64,000 nt of DNA from Iamia majanohamensis (GTDB taxonomy: Bacteria > Actinomycetota > Acidimicrobiia > Acidimicrobiales > Iamiaceae). Each line of letters begins with the position of its first letter. The first letter of the stretch is position 1. Both the position numbers and the translations under genes were made by a program. Below the pieces are notes generated by a model that saw only the letters and a list, made by a program, of their open reading frames with translations, ran no database searches and was not told where the DNA came from. Where the stretch lies: positions 1,736,001 through 1,800,000 of the forward strand of contig NZ_CP116942.1 of the NCBI RefSeq assembly GCF_028532485.1, in the 5' to 3' direction. Shown one piece after another: positions 57,382-64,000 of the stretch.

Positions 57382-58032
57382 CTACAGGACGAAGAGCACG
57401 AGGACGAGCACCAGCACGACGACGACCGCGACGCCCGCGGCGATGAGCTTGGTGCGGGCGGCGCGGGCCTCGGCCTCGGCCCGCTCGAGCTCGAAGGCGC
57501 GCGCGGCGCGCTGCTCGACCAGGCGGGTGACCTCGTCGTCGCCGGCGGCGAGCTCGTCGAGGGCCCAGGCCAGGGCCTCGACGGGGTCCTCGGCCGGGGG
57601 CTGGAGGGTGCTCGTGGCCCCCTCGTCGGCGCCGTAGGCGTCGCGCAGGCGGGCCAGGGGCTCGGTCGCGCCGTCGGCCCGCTCCAGGCGGTGCAGGAGG
57701 CGGGCCCGGGTCAGCAGGAGGCTGCCCTCGGGTCCCTCGGCCGGGGCCACGTCGTCGGCCGGGGCGATCGGGCCCTGGGGGGTGCGGGGGGACCGCTCGG
57801 GCGCCGGGGCGGGTGCGGGGGCGGGTGCGGGTGCCGGGGCGGGCGTGGGGGTCGCGGACCGGGCCGACGGCGGGTACCACTGGCCGTCGGACGCCTGCCA
57901 CCAGCCCTCCGAGGCGTGCGGCGGGTACCACTGGCCGTCGGAGGCCTGCCACCAGCCCTCGGACGCCTGGGGCGGGTACCAGTTCCCGTCCGAGGCCTGC
58001 CACCAGCCGTTCGCTGCCCCGGCACCGCTCAT
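57382..58032 (-). CDS. DUF2510 triple-repeat membrane protein, first gene of the operon
   Basis: A 216-residue protein. Three copies of GWWQASDGxWYPP (DUF2510) cover residues ~9-55, followed by a Pro/Ala repeat linker, a helical middle part (RLLHRLERADGATEPLARLRDAY; DDEVTRLVEQRAARAFELERAEAEARAARTK) and one C-terminal membrane span (LIAAGVAVVVVLVLVLVLFVL), making it a tail-anchored protein with its body inside. ATG 58032 has GGGAGG seven bases upstream, favouring it over ATG 58053. It is 62 bp before the ATPase and could recruit that ATPase to the membrane. Confidence 0.75.
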   Translation of the reverse strand: MSGAGAANGWWQASDGNWYPPQASEGWWQASDGQWYPPHASEGWWQASDGQWYPPSARSATPTPAPAPAPAPAPAPAPERSPRTPQGPIAPADDVAPAEGPEGSLLLTRARLLHRLERADGATEPLARLRDAYGADEGATSTLQPPAEDPVEALAWALDELAAGDDEVTRLVEQRAARAFELERAEAEARAARTKLIAAGVAVVVVLVLVLVLFVL

Positions 58033-58152
58033 CGATCGACCTCCCGAGCCCATGCGGGGAGGCGTCCACGGGTCGCGTGGGAGCCGTCCCCCCTGACCCG
58101 CTCGACAGTAGCGGGCCCTCCCGGGGCCCTGGACCGGGCCCCCGACGGGCGG

Positions 58153-58635
58153 TCAGCCCCCGGTCGTGGTGGAGCCGTCGCCGGCGCCGGGGGTCGAGGG
58201 GACGGTCACGCCGTCGTCGAGGGAGACCCCGCACTCCTCGTCGGCGTAGTCGACGACGCGGCGGCTGGCCTGGGCCAGCCCCGACAGCTCGTCGGCCTGG
58301 CCGGTGATCGCCTCGCGGGCCGCGGGGAGGTCGCCGGGGTTCTCCTCGACGGCCTCCACGACCAGCTCCACGCCCTCGCGGAGGCGGGCCACGTCGGCCT
58401 TGACGGCGCCGGGGGCGTCGGCCTCGAGGGCGCGGAAGGCGTCGGCGGCGTCGTCGAGGTCGCGCCGGGTGCCGCCGGGGTCGCTCACGTCGATGTCGGC
58501 CAGGACCTCGCCCAGCGGGGGCACGTCGGCCACCCGCTCGCAGAAGGCCTCGGTGCTGCCGTCGTCGGTGCAGGCGCCCAGGGCCGTGGCCGCCAGCAGC
58601 GCCGTGGCCAGCGCGGTGCGGGCCGTCCGCCTCAC
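58153..58635 (-). CDS. Small lipoprotein of unknown function
   Basis: A 160-residue protein with signal peptide and lipobox (ALLAATALGAC, Cys near 22). The mature part is helical and acidic (EAFCERVADVPPLGEVLADIDVSDPGGTRRDLDDAADAFRALEADAPGAVKADVARLREGV), with Cys in FCERV and EECGV that may pair. Similar small lipoproteins are common in this group without a known role. GTG 58635 overlaps the rpe stop by four bases. It ends 120 bp upstream of the DUF2510 operon on the same strand. Confidence 0.75.
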   Translation of the reverse strand: MRRTARTALATALLAATALGACTDDGSTEAFCERVADVPPLGEVLADIDVSDPGGTRRDLDDAADAFRALEADAPGAVKADVARLREGVELVVEAVEENPGDLPAAREAITGQADELSGLAQASRRVVDYADEECGVSLDDGVTVPSTPGAGDGSTTTGG

Positions 58636-59336
58636 GTGGTCGCGCCGTCCCGGGCCGCCTCGGCGCGGGAGCGGATGTCGGCCACCGCGTGGGCCAGGCC
58701 CTCGGGGTCGCGGTACAGCGCGCTGCCGGCGACGATGAGGTTGGCGCCGGCCGCCGCGGCCCCGGCGACGGTGTCGGGGCCCACGCCGCCGTCGACCTCG
58801 ACGTCGACGTCGAGCCCGCGCTGGTCGAGCAGGGCCCGGACCTCGGCGACCTTGGGCTCCATGGTCGGGATGTAGGCCTGGCCGCCGAAGCCGGGGTTGA
58901 CCGTCATCACCAGGACCATGTCGACCAGGTCGAGGACGTGCTCCACCGCGCTGACCGGGGTGGCGGGGTTGAGGGCCACCCCGGCCCGGGCGCCGAGGTC
59001 GGTGATCTTGGTCAGCGTGCGGTGCAGGTGGATGGTGCTCTCGGCGTGGGCGATGACGACGTCGCACCCGGCGTCGACGTAGCCCTCGAGGAGGAGGTCG
59101 GGGTCGGCCACCATGAGCTGGGCCTCGAAGGGCACCGACACGTGGGACCGGCAGGAGGCGATGACGTCGGGCCCGAAGGTGAGGTTGGGGACGAAGCAGC
59201 CGTCCATCACGTCCCACTGGATGCGATCGACGCCGGCGTCCTCGAGGGCCCGGCACTCCTCGCCCAGCCGACTGAAGTCGGCCGGCAGCACCGACGGCAC
59301 GATCGAGATCGGGCGGGGGGAGGGCGCGGTGCTCAT
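58632..59336 (-). CDS. rpe: Ribulose-phosphate 3-epimerase
   Basis: A 234-residue TIM barrel interconverting ribulose 5-phosphate and xylulose 5-phosphate. IVPSVLPADFSRLGEE, IQWDVMDGCFVPNLTFGP (metal His replaced by Gln-Trp-Asp order, Asp present), VMTVNPGFGGQAYIP and VDGGVGPDT are the conserved blocks; the second catalytic Asp is in VDGG. ATG 59336 is chosen because ACTGTA/TACAGT lies eight bases upstream. The gene is divergent from the TrmA-type methyltransferase, and the lipoprotein gene is coupled downstream. Confidence 0.92.
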   Translation of the reverse strand: MSTAPSPRPISIVPSVLPADFSRLGEECRALEDAGVDRIQWDVMDGCFVPNLTFGPDVIASCRSHVSVPFEAQLMVADPDLLLEGYVDAGCDVVIAHAESTIHLHRTLTKITDLGARAGVALNPATPVSAVEHVLDLVDMVLVMTVNPGFGGQAYIPTMEPKVAEVRALLDQRGLDVDVEVDGGVGPDTVAGAAAAGANLIVAGSALYRDPEGLAHAVADIRSRAEAARDGATT

Positions 59337-59344
59337 CGCGCCGC

Positions 59345-59350
59345 ACTGTA
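59345..59350 (-). promoter_or_regulatory. Leaderless -10 element of rpe
   Basis: TACAGT on the minus strand, eight bases before ATG 59336. Confidence 0.4.
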
Positions 59351-59413
59351 GGGCCGCCCGTCGGACCGGCCGGGCGCGCCGAGGGGTCGACGGGGGCGGC
59401 CCGGCGCCGCCCC

Positions 59414-59419
59414 TAGCCT
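59414..59419 (+). promoter_or_regulatory. Leaderless -10 element of the TrmA-type gene
   Basis: TAGCCT, six bases before GTG 59426. Confidence 0.5.
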
Positions 59420-59425
59420 CCGGGC

Positions 59426-60652
59426 GTGGCCCCCGCCCCCGCCTCCCCACCGCCGGTCGAGGGCGAGGTGGTGGAGGTGGCGGTCCACGGCATCGCCGGC
59501 GGGGGCGAGGGCGTGGGCCGGGCCCCCGACGGGCGGGCCCTGTTCGTGGCGGGCGCCCTCCCCGGCGAAGAGGTCCGCGTGGCCGTGACCGAGGTGCGCC
59601 GCCGCCACGCCCGCGGGGACCTGGTGGAGGTCCTGGCCGCGGCGCCGGCCCGGCGCGACCCGCCGTGCCCCCACGTGGCCGACGGGTGCGGGGGCTGCGA
59701 CTGGCAGCACGTCGACGAGGAGGCCCAGCGGGCCCTGCGCCGGACCCTCGTGCACGACGCCCTGGTGCGCATCGGGCGCCTCACCGACCCGTCGGTCGGC
59801 GCCGGGCCCGCCCTGCCCACCGCTGCGGCGCGCACCACGGTGCGGGCCGCGGTCGTCGACGGCCGGGCCGGGTTCCGTCGCCGTCGCTCCCACGAGGTGG
59901 TGCAGGTGGGGTCCTGCCTCGTCACCCACCCGGCGGCGGAGGAGGTGCTCGTCGAGGGCCGCTTCGGCGACGCCGCCGAGGTGGTCGTGCGGGTGGGGGC
60001 GCGGACCGGCGAGCGCCTCGTCGTGGCCTCGCCCACGGCGGAGGGGGTCGCCGTGCCCGGCGACGTGCGGGTCGTGGGCGCGGACGAGCTCGACGCCGGG
60101 ACCGAGGCCGGGATCCACGAGGTGCTGGCCGGGCGGACGTGGTGGGCCTCGGCCCGGTCGTTCCTCCAGGCGTCGCCCGAGGCGGCCGACGCCCTCGTGG
60201 CGCGGGTCGCCGACGCGGTGGCCGCGCTCGCCCCCGACGCCGACCGGGTGGTCGACCTGTGCGCCGGCATCGGGCTCTTCGCCGGCACCGTGGCGCCGCG
60301 GGCGGCCGAGGTCGTGGCCGTCGAGGCCTCCCGGGACGCGGTGGCCGACGCCCGCCGCAACCTGGCCGACGCCCCGGTGCGGGTGGTCCGCTCCACCATG
60401 GCCCGCTGGCGGCCCGAGCCGACCGACGTGGTGGTCGCCGACCCCCCGCGCACCGGGCTCGGCCGCGACGGCGTGGCCCCGGTGCTGGCGAGCGGGGCCC
60501 CGGCGGTCGTCCTCGTCAGCTGCGACGCCGGGGCCCTCGGCCGCGACGCCCGGCTCCTGGTCGAGGGCGGGTACGCCTTCGCCGGCTGCGAGGTGCTCGA
60601 CCCGTTCCCCCAGACCTCCCACGTCGAGGTCGTCTCCCGCTTCCACCGCTGA
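59426..60652 (+). CDS. TrmA/RlmD-family RNA (uracil-5) methyltransferase
   Basis: A 408-residue enzyme. An N-terminal TRAM domain (~12-70, VAVHGIAGGGEGVGRAPDGRALFVAGALPGEEV) is followed by a cysteine cluster CPHVADGCGGCDWQH for a [4Fe-4S] site, and the methyltransferase domain with VVDLCAGIGLFAGTVA (motif I), ADPPRTGLG and the catalytic Cys in VLVSCDAGALGRD. The final Glu lies in SHVEVVSRF. It methylates a uridine in tRNA or rRNA; family members cannot be separated by eye. TAGCCT lies six bases before GTG 59426. Confidence 0.88.
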   Translation: MAPAPASPPPVEGEVVEVAVHGIAGGGEGVGRAPDGRALFVAGALPGEEVRVAVTEVRRRHARGDLVEVLAAAPARRDPPCPHVADGCGGCDWQHVDEEAQRALRRTLVHDALVRIGRLTDPSVGAGPALPTAAARTTVRAAVVDGRAGFRRRRSHEVVQVGSCLVTHPAAEEVLVEGRFGDAAEVVVRVGARTGERLVVASPTAEGVAVPGDVRVVGADELDAGTEAGIHEVLAGRTWWASARSFLQASPEAADALVARVADAVAALAPDADRVVDLCAGIGLFAGTVAPRAAEVVAVEASRDAVADARRNLADAPVRVVRSTMARWRPEPTDVVVADPPRTGLGRDGVAPVLASGAPAVVLVSCDAGALGRDARLLVEGGYAFAGCEVLDPFPQTSHVEVVSRFHR

Positions 60653-60667
60653 CCGCCGGCCCCGGAG

Positions 60668-60757
60668 CCGATCACCGTGTGATCACGGGGCCGATCACCG
60701 TGTGATCACCGTGGGCCAGGCACGCTCCGTCGGGTGATCAGGGTGTGCCTGGCACAC
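60668..60757. repeat. Cluster of palindromic repeats between TrmA-type gene and DUF5522 gene
   Basis: GATCAC-CGT-GTGATC occurs at 60670-60684 and 60693-60707, within a 19-bp direct repeat of 23-bp period. A perfect palindrome GTGTGCC-T-GGCACAC follows at 60743-60757, and a related half-site CAGGCACGCTCCGTCGG lies at 60718-60734. The cluster fills the 112-bp noncoding gap. The hairpins could terminate the upstream gene or act as operator or REP-like sites. Confidence 0.75.
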
Positions 60758-60764
60758 TTCGTCG

Positions 60765-61016
60765 GTGCCCCCCGACGCCGCGGAGCCCATGCGCCCCCGC
60801 TGGCGGGCGGAGCCCAGCCCGGCCCGGCTGCCGCTCGACCACCCCCTGCGCGCAGAGGTCCTGCGCCGCCACCGCGACGCCTGCAACGCCGGCGCACCGG
60901 TCTACGTCGACCCCGGGAGCGGCTACCAGGTGATGACCGCCGACGCCCTGGCGGCACGCGGCACCTGCTGCGGGTCGGGGTGCCGCCACTGTCCCTGGGT
61001 GGGCCCGGCCGGCTGA
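60765..61016 (+). CDS. DUF5522 family protein
   Basis: An 83-residue protein. HPLRAEVLRRHRDACNAGAPVYVDPGSGYQVMTADALAARGTCCGSGCRHCPW is the complete DUF5522 core; the four cysteines in TCCGSGCRHCP suggest a bound metal or iron-sulfur cluster. Function is unknown in all bacteria. GTG 60765 begins seven bases after the palindrome GTGTGCCTGGCACAC, so the repeat may control it. Confidence 0.85.
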   Translation: MPPDAAEPMRPRWRAEPSPARLPLDHPLRAEVLRRHRDACNAGAPVYVDPGSGYQVMTADALAARGTCCGSGCRHCPWVGPAG

Positions 61017-61063
61017 CCTCCGGCGTCCACGCCGCCGCCCCGGCCGCTGGCTAGGTTGCGCCC

Positions 61064-61099
61064 GTGGGCACGACGAGCCGGGTGGGCGAGGACCGATGA
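61064..61099 (+). other. Possible 11-residue leader peptide
   Basis: TAGGTT (61052-61057) lies six bases before GTG 61064, which opens a frame MGTTSRVGEDR-stop. Its TGA overlaps the ATG of the next gene (ATGA). It could be a leaderless upstream frame that delivers ribosomes to the main gene. Coding is not proven. Confidence 0.3.
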
Positions 61100-61686
61100 G
61101 CGGCGCGCTTGTCGTGGTCGTCGTCGGCCTGGTGCTGTGCTTCTTCGGGGTCTTCTCGATCCACGTCCAGGTCCTGGCGGCCGGGTTCGGCCTCGGGTGG
61201 CTGCTGGGCGACCTGTTCCGCCTCTCGGCCTCCACCAAGCTGCTGGTCGGGCTGATGGGCGCGGTGTTCGTCTGGGTCCTGGCCACCCTCGTGTTCAAGG
61301 CCGCCGCCCTGTTCATCGGGGGCATCACCGGCGCGGTGATCGGCGCCGGGATCAGCGGCATCGTCCAGACCGGCGACCGCAACATCGCCCTCGGGATGCT
61401 GCTGGTGCTCGTGTTCGCGGTGATGTGCGCCCTGCTCGCCGATCGCTACCGGGAGCGGTCGCTGCTGTGGCTCACCACCCTGGGCGGGGCCGGCATCGTC
61501 CTGGTGGGCCTGGCCCGGGCCGCGCCGGGCACGCTCGGGTTCCTGCGGGGGGCCGACACCGCCACCGAGCAGGTCGTCACCACCCTGCTGTGGGCCGGCC
61601 TGGCCCTGGCCGGCTGGGTCACCCAGCGGCGCCTCTTCCCCGACGCCCTCGACATCCACCGCGACGAGGACCACCGCCACCGCTGA
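61096..61686 (+). CDS. Multi-pass membrane protein (DUF4203-like)
   Basis: A 196-residue protein with about seven hydrophobic segments: VVVVVGLVLCFFGVFSIHVQVLAAGFGLGWLLG, KLLVGLMGAVFVWVLATLVF, GGITGAVIGAGISGIV, LGMLLVLVFAVMCALLA, LGGAGIVLVGLA and TTLLWAGLALAGWVTQRRLF. The Gly-rich helices and overall order resemble the DUF4203/TMEM198 type, of unknown function. The C-terminus is His/Asp/Arg-rich and cytoplasmic. GAGGA lies three bases before ATG 61096. Confidence 0.65.
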   Translation: MSGALVVVVVGLVLCFFGVFSIHVQVLAAGFGLGWLLGDLFRLSASTKLLVGLMGAVFVWVLATLVFKAAALFIGGITGAVIGAGISGIVQTGDRNIALGMLLVLVFAVMCALLADRYRERSLLWLTTLGGAGIVLVGLARAAPGTLGFLRGADTATEQVVTTLLWAGLALAGWVTQRRLFPDALDIHRDEDHRHR

Positions 61687-61750
61687 GGGAGCTGCGGTGG
61701 TGGGCGTCGCTCGGCGAGCCTGATCACTGCAGGTCGCGGGTCGGCCCGGG

Positions 61751-62929
61751 TCAGCCCCCGGCCCGGGACCACCAGGCGGCCTCGGCCCGGGCCGCCACCT
61801 CCAGGGCGGGCCGACCGGTGGCCGCCGCCACCGCGGCGGCGTCGTCGTGCTCGGCCTTCACCCGGGCCGGCGACACCTTGACCCGCACGACGTGGCCGTC
61901 GACCTCGACGTCGACGACCTCACGGGTGGCCGGCCAGCGGGCGTGGGTCGCCACCCGCACCCCGAGGGTGCCGGTGGCGGCGCGCAGGGCCTCGGCCACC
62001 GGCTCGGCCCCCCCGACCGAGACGAGGGCCGCCACGACGTGGCCGGGGCGGCCCTTCTTCATGAGCACGGGCGTGGTCCAGGCGTCGACCGCGCCGGCGG
62101 CGAGCACGGCGGCCAGGGCGTCGGCCAGGGCCTCGCCGGTGACGTCGTCGACCGTCGTCTCCACGACCAGCACGGGCTGGGCCGGCGTGGCCCCCGCCCC
62201 GGTGGGCGCCGGGCCCAGCACCACCTGGGTCGCGTTGACGCTGCCGTCGGGGTCGGCGGTGCCGGCACCGAAGCCCGACGCCCGCACGGCCAGCTCGGGC
62301 AGGGGGCCGAAGGCGGTGGCCAGGGCGCCCACCAGGGCCGCCCCGGTGGGGGTGGTCAGCTCGACCGGGGAGTCGACCCCGCGCACCGGCGCCCCCACCT
62401 CGGCCAGGACCCGGGTGACGGCGGGGGAGGGGTTGGGCAGCGTGCCGTGGGCGGCCCGCACCGTGCCCCGGCCCACGGTGAGCGGCGAGCAGTGGACCTC
62501 GTCGACGCCCAGCACCTCGAGCGCGGCACAGGTGCCGACCACGTCGACGAGGGCGTCGAGCGCGCCCACCTCGTGGAAGTGGACCTGGTCGGGGTCGGTG
62601 CGGTGGAGCGCGCCCTCGGCCCGGGCCAGCAGGGCGAAGGTGGCGTGGGCCCGGTCGTGCAGCCGCGGCGGCAGGGCGGCGTCGGCCAGCAGGGCGCGGA
62701 TGGTCGCCCAGGTCCGGTGGGGCGCGTCGGCCTCCACCCGCACGTGGGCCTTGGTGGCCGCCACCCCGCCCCGCAGCACGGGCTCGGCGTCGAGGTCCCA
62801 CCCGTCGATCGGCAGCCGGCGGACCAGGGCGACCACCTCGTCGAGGTCGGCGCCCGCGTCGAGCAGGGCCCCGAGGGCCATGTCGCCGGCGATGCCGGAG
62901 AAGCAGTGGAACCAGGCCCGCTCACCCAC
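61751..62929 (-). CDS. larC: Nickel-pincer cofactor biosynthesis protein LarC
   Basis: A 392-residue protein; family members insert nickel into the pyridinium thiocarboxylate cofactor of lactate racemase-type enzymes, using CTP. AWFHCFSGIAGDMALGALLDAGAD opens the fold, VHFHEVGALDALVDVVG is the metal-binding core, and VVETTVDDVTGEALADAL and VLMKKGRPGHVV mark the C-terminal domain. It is a single uninterrupted frame here, whereas larC is split by a programmed frameshift in Lactobacillus. GTG 62929 overlaps the end of larB by eight bases. Confidence 0.93.
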   Translation of the reverse strand: MGERAWFHCFSGIAGDMALGALLDAGADLDEVVALVRRLPIDGWDLDAEPVLRGGVAATKAHVRVEADAPHRTWATIRALLADAALPPRLHDRAHATFALLARAEGALHRTDPDQVHFHEVGALDALVDVVGTCAALEVLGVDEVHCSPLTVGRGTVRAAHGTLPNPSPAVTRVLAEVGAPVRGVDSPVELTTPTGAALVGALATAFGPLPELAVRASGFGAGTADPDGSVNATQVVLGPAPTGAGATPAQPVLVVETTVDDVTGEALADALAAVLAAGAVDAWTTPVLMKKGRPGHVVAALVSVGGAEPVAEALRAATGTLGVRVATHARWPATREVVDVEVDGHVVRVKVSPARVKAEHDDAAAVAAATGRPALEVAARAEAAWWSRAGG

Positions 62930-63686
62930 CGTCGCCCGCCCCTGGTCCGAGGAGGCGGCTCACCGCGCAGGCCGCGCCGAAGCCGTTGTCGATGCCGACG
63001 ACGGTGACCCCCGAGGCGCACGACGAGAGCATGGCCAGCAGGGCGGTGACGCCCTCGAGGGCCGCGCCGTAGCCGACGCTTGTGGGCACGGCGACGACGG
63101 GTCCGGGGGCCAGCCCGCCGACCACGCTGGCCAGGGCCCCCTCCATGCCGGCGACCACGACCACCGCATCGGCCTCCACGAGGACGTCGACGTCGACCAG
63201 GAGGCGGTGCACGCCGGCCACGCCCACGTCGGTGAGCCGGGCCGGGGGCAGGCCCAGGGCGGTGAGGGTGGCGGCGCACTCGTCGGCCACGGGCAGGTCG
63301 GCGGTGCCGGCGCTGACGACGACGGTGCGCCCGGGTCGGGTGGGAGCGGGACGCCAGGCCAGCAGCCGGTGGCGGTCGCCGGTGACCGTCGCCCCGGGGT
63401 GGTGGGCGAGGGCGGCGGCGGCCTGGTCGGCGTCGGCCCGCGACAGCAGCACCGGCCCGCCGTCGACGGCGAGCAGCTCGCCCACGAGGGCGGCGCACTG
63501 GTCCGGCGTCTTGCCCGGGGCGTAGACGGCCTCGGGGAGCCCGGTGCGGAGGGAGCGGTGGTGGTCGACCCGGGCGTAGCCGAGGTCGGCGAAGGGGAGG
63601 CGACGGAGGCGGGCCACCGCCTCGTCGGCGTCCAGCGCACCGGCCTGGAGGTCCGCGACCAGGGAGCGCAGGGCGGTCTCGTCCAC
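62922..63686 (-). CDS. larB: Nickel-pincer cofactor biosynthesis carboxylase LarB
   Basis: A 254-residue protein that carboxylates nicotinic acid adenine dinucleotide in the first step of the pathway. The PurE-like domain (~120-250) contains VVSAGTADLPVADECAATL, VAGMEGALASVVGGL, VAVPTSVGYGA and VVGIDNGFGAACAV, with the Cys of the last block conserved in LarB. The N-terminus (LRRLPFADLGYARVDHHRSLRTGLPEAVYAPGKTPDQ) is the diagnostic region. GTG 63686 is the start; CAGGAT lies six bases upstream. larC is coupled by overlap. Confidence 0.93.
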   Translation of the reverse strand: MDETALRSLVADLQAGALDADEAVARLRRLPFADLGYARVDHHRSLRTGLPEAVYAPGKTPDQCAALVGELLAVDGGPVLLSRADADQAAAALAHHPGATVTGDRHRLLAWRPAPTRPGRTVVVSAGTADLPVADECAATLTALGLPPARLTDVGVAGVHRLLVDVDVLVEADAVVVVAGMEGALASVVGGLAPGPVVAVPTSVGYGAALEGVTALLAMLSSCASGVTVVGIDNGFGAACAVSRLLGPGAGDGG

Positions 63687-63773
63687 CGCGCCATCCTGGC
63701 CGCCGGGACCGTCGCCCACCCACCCGGTGGCCCGGGACCGGGCCCGGGGGAGCCGGCGAGGCACACTGGGCCC

Positions 63774-64000
63774 GTGGACGCGCCGACCGATGTCGACACC
63801 CCCACCGCCCCCCTCGCGGCCGCGGTGGCCGCCCTGGAGGCGGACCTGCGGGCCCGGGGCCGGGTGGTCGTGGCCTTCAGCGGTGGCGCCGACTCCGCCT
63901 TCCTCGCCCACGTCGCCCACCGCACCCTCGGCCCCGAGGGGTGCCTGGTGGCCACCGCGGTGTCGCCCTCCCTCGCCCCCGACGAGCTGGCCGACTGCCG
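63774..64000 (+). CDS. larE: Nickel-pincer cofactor sulfurtransferase LarE, N-terminal part
   Basis: The gene runs off the right edge; 75 residues are visible. RVVVAFSGGADSAFLAHVAH is the PP-loop with the LarE-type spacing, and VATAVSPSLAPDELADC continues the fold. LarE adenylates and sulfurates the carboxylated precursor made by LarB. It is divergent from larB-larC by 87 bp. CACACT lies six bases before GTG 63774, a possible leaderless -10. No larA-like gene is in the window. Confidence 0.88.
   Translation, partial: MDAPTDVDTPTAPLAAAVAALEADLRARGRVVVAFSGGADSAFLAHVAHRTLGPEGCLVATAVSPSLAPDELADC

Noticed and set aside
54056-57637. 1190-codon plus-strand open frame
   Set aside because: It is antisense to the FtsK-type ATPase, which has intact Walker motifs.
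57875-58010. Short regularly spaced repeats resembling a CRISPR or minisatellite
   Set aside because: They encode the three DUF2510 repeats GWWQASDGxWYPP in frame, so the repetition is at protein level.

Overview
This window is very GC-rich DNA, dense in genes, with GTG starts, overlapping start and stop codons and high-GC third positions throughout. Gene content points to a free-living member of the Actinomycetota, probably the Acidimicrobiia (Iamia-like): nickel superoxide dismutase with its peptidase, CarD, SmpB with an actinobacterial-type tmRNA, a Mycobacterium-like Mec/CysM pair, DUF5522, DUF2510 and Ser/Thr kinases. The taxonomic placement is inference. At least twelve genes carry a TANNNT hexamer 6-8 nt before the start codon, the arrangement expected of leaderless mRNAs.

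Layout. 1-3.7 kb: the end of a CotH/lamin-tail/DUF4214 protein, a VOC protein and a PPOX-fold protein. 3.83-11.6 kb: a complete tRNA-Pro followed by a 7.7-kb integrated element bounded by a 48-bp copy of the tRNA 3' half. It carries an integrase, a GIY-YIG protein, an excisionase, a MobF relaxase preceded by 11-bp tandem repeats, an ArsR-controlled cation efflux gene and a methyltransferase. 11.7-13.4 kb: an XRE/nucleotidyltransferase pair with a palindromic operator, then divergent sodX/sodN. 13.5-19.1 kb: a coupled GNAT/PP-loop/amidase operon, a ferredoxin, a GH43-like lipoprotein, a small membrane protein and a secreted propeller. 19.2-28.4 kb: MarR and a DrrAB-type ABC exporter, DUF983, a membrane kinase, an EAL-DICT protein, prolyl oligopeptidase and CarD.

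28.4-37.9 kb: an acyl-CoA desaturase, then a branched-chain amino acid-type transport operon in unusual fused form (LivH-LivM, MFS-LivF-LivG, LivK), and two small proteins. 38-46.7 kb: tmRNA, acyl-CoA ligase and SmpB on the minus strand; Mec, CysM, an SGNH protein, MurI, RNase PH, RdgB, MscS and a pentapeptide protein on the plus strand. 46.8-50.7 kb: a D-threonine aldolase-like enzyme, a 62-bp tandem repeat, an Fpg/Nei glycosylase, an SGNH lipoprotein, an odd tRNA with anticodon UAG, and ClpP.

50.7-58.0 kb: a tightly coupled minus-strand operon with a DUF2510 membrane protein, an FtsK/SpoIIIE-type ATPase, two small helical WXG100-like proteins, two coiled-coil proteins and a Ser/Thr kinase. 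I do not recognise it as a named system; it resembles a reduced type VII secretion-like machine. 58.1-64 kb: a lipoprotein with Rpe, a TrmA/RlmD-type methyltransferase, palindromic repeats, DUF5522, a multi-pass membrane protein, and the nickel-pincer cofactor genes larC-larB (minus) and larE (plus, cut by the window end).
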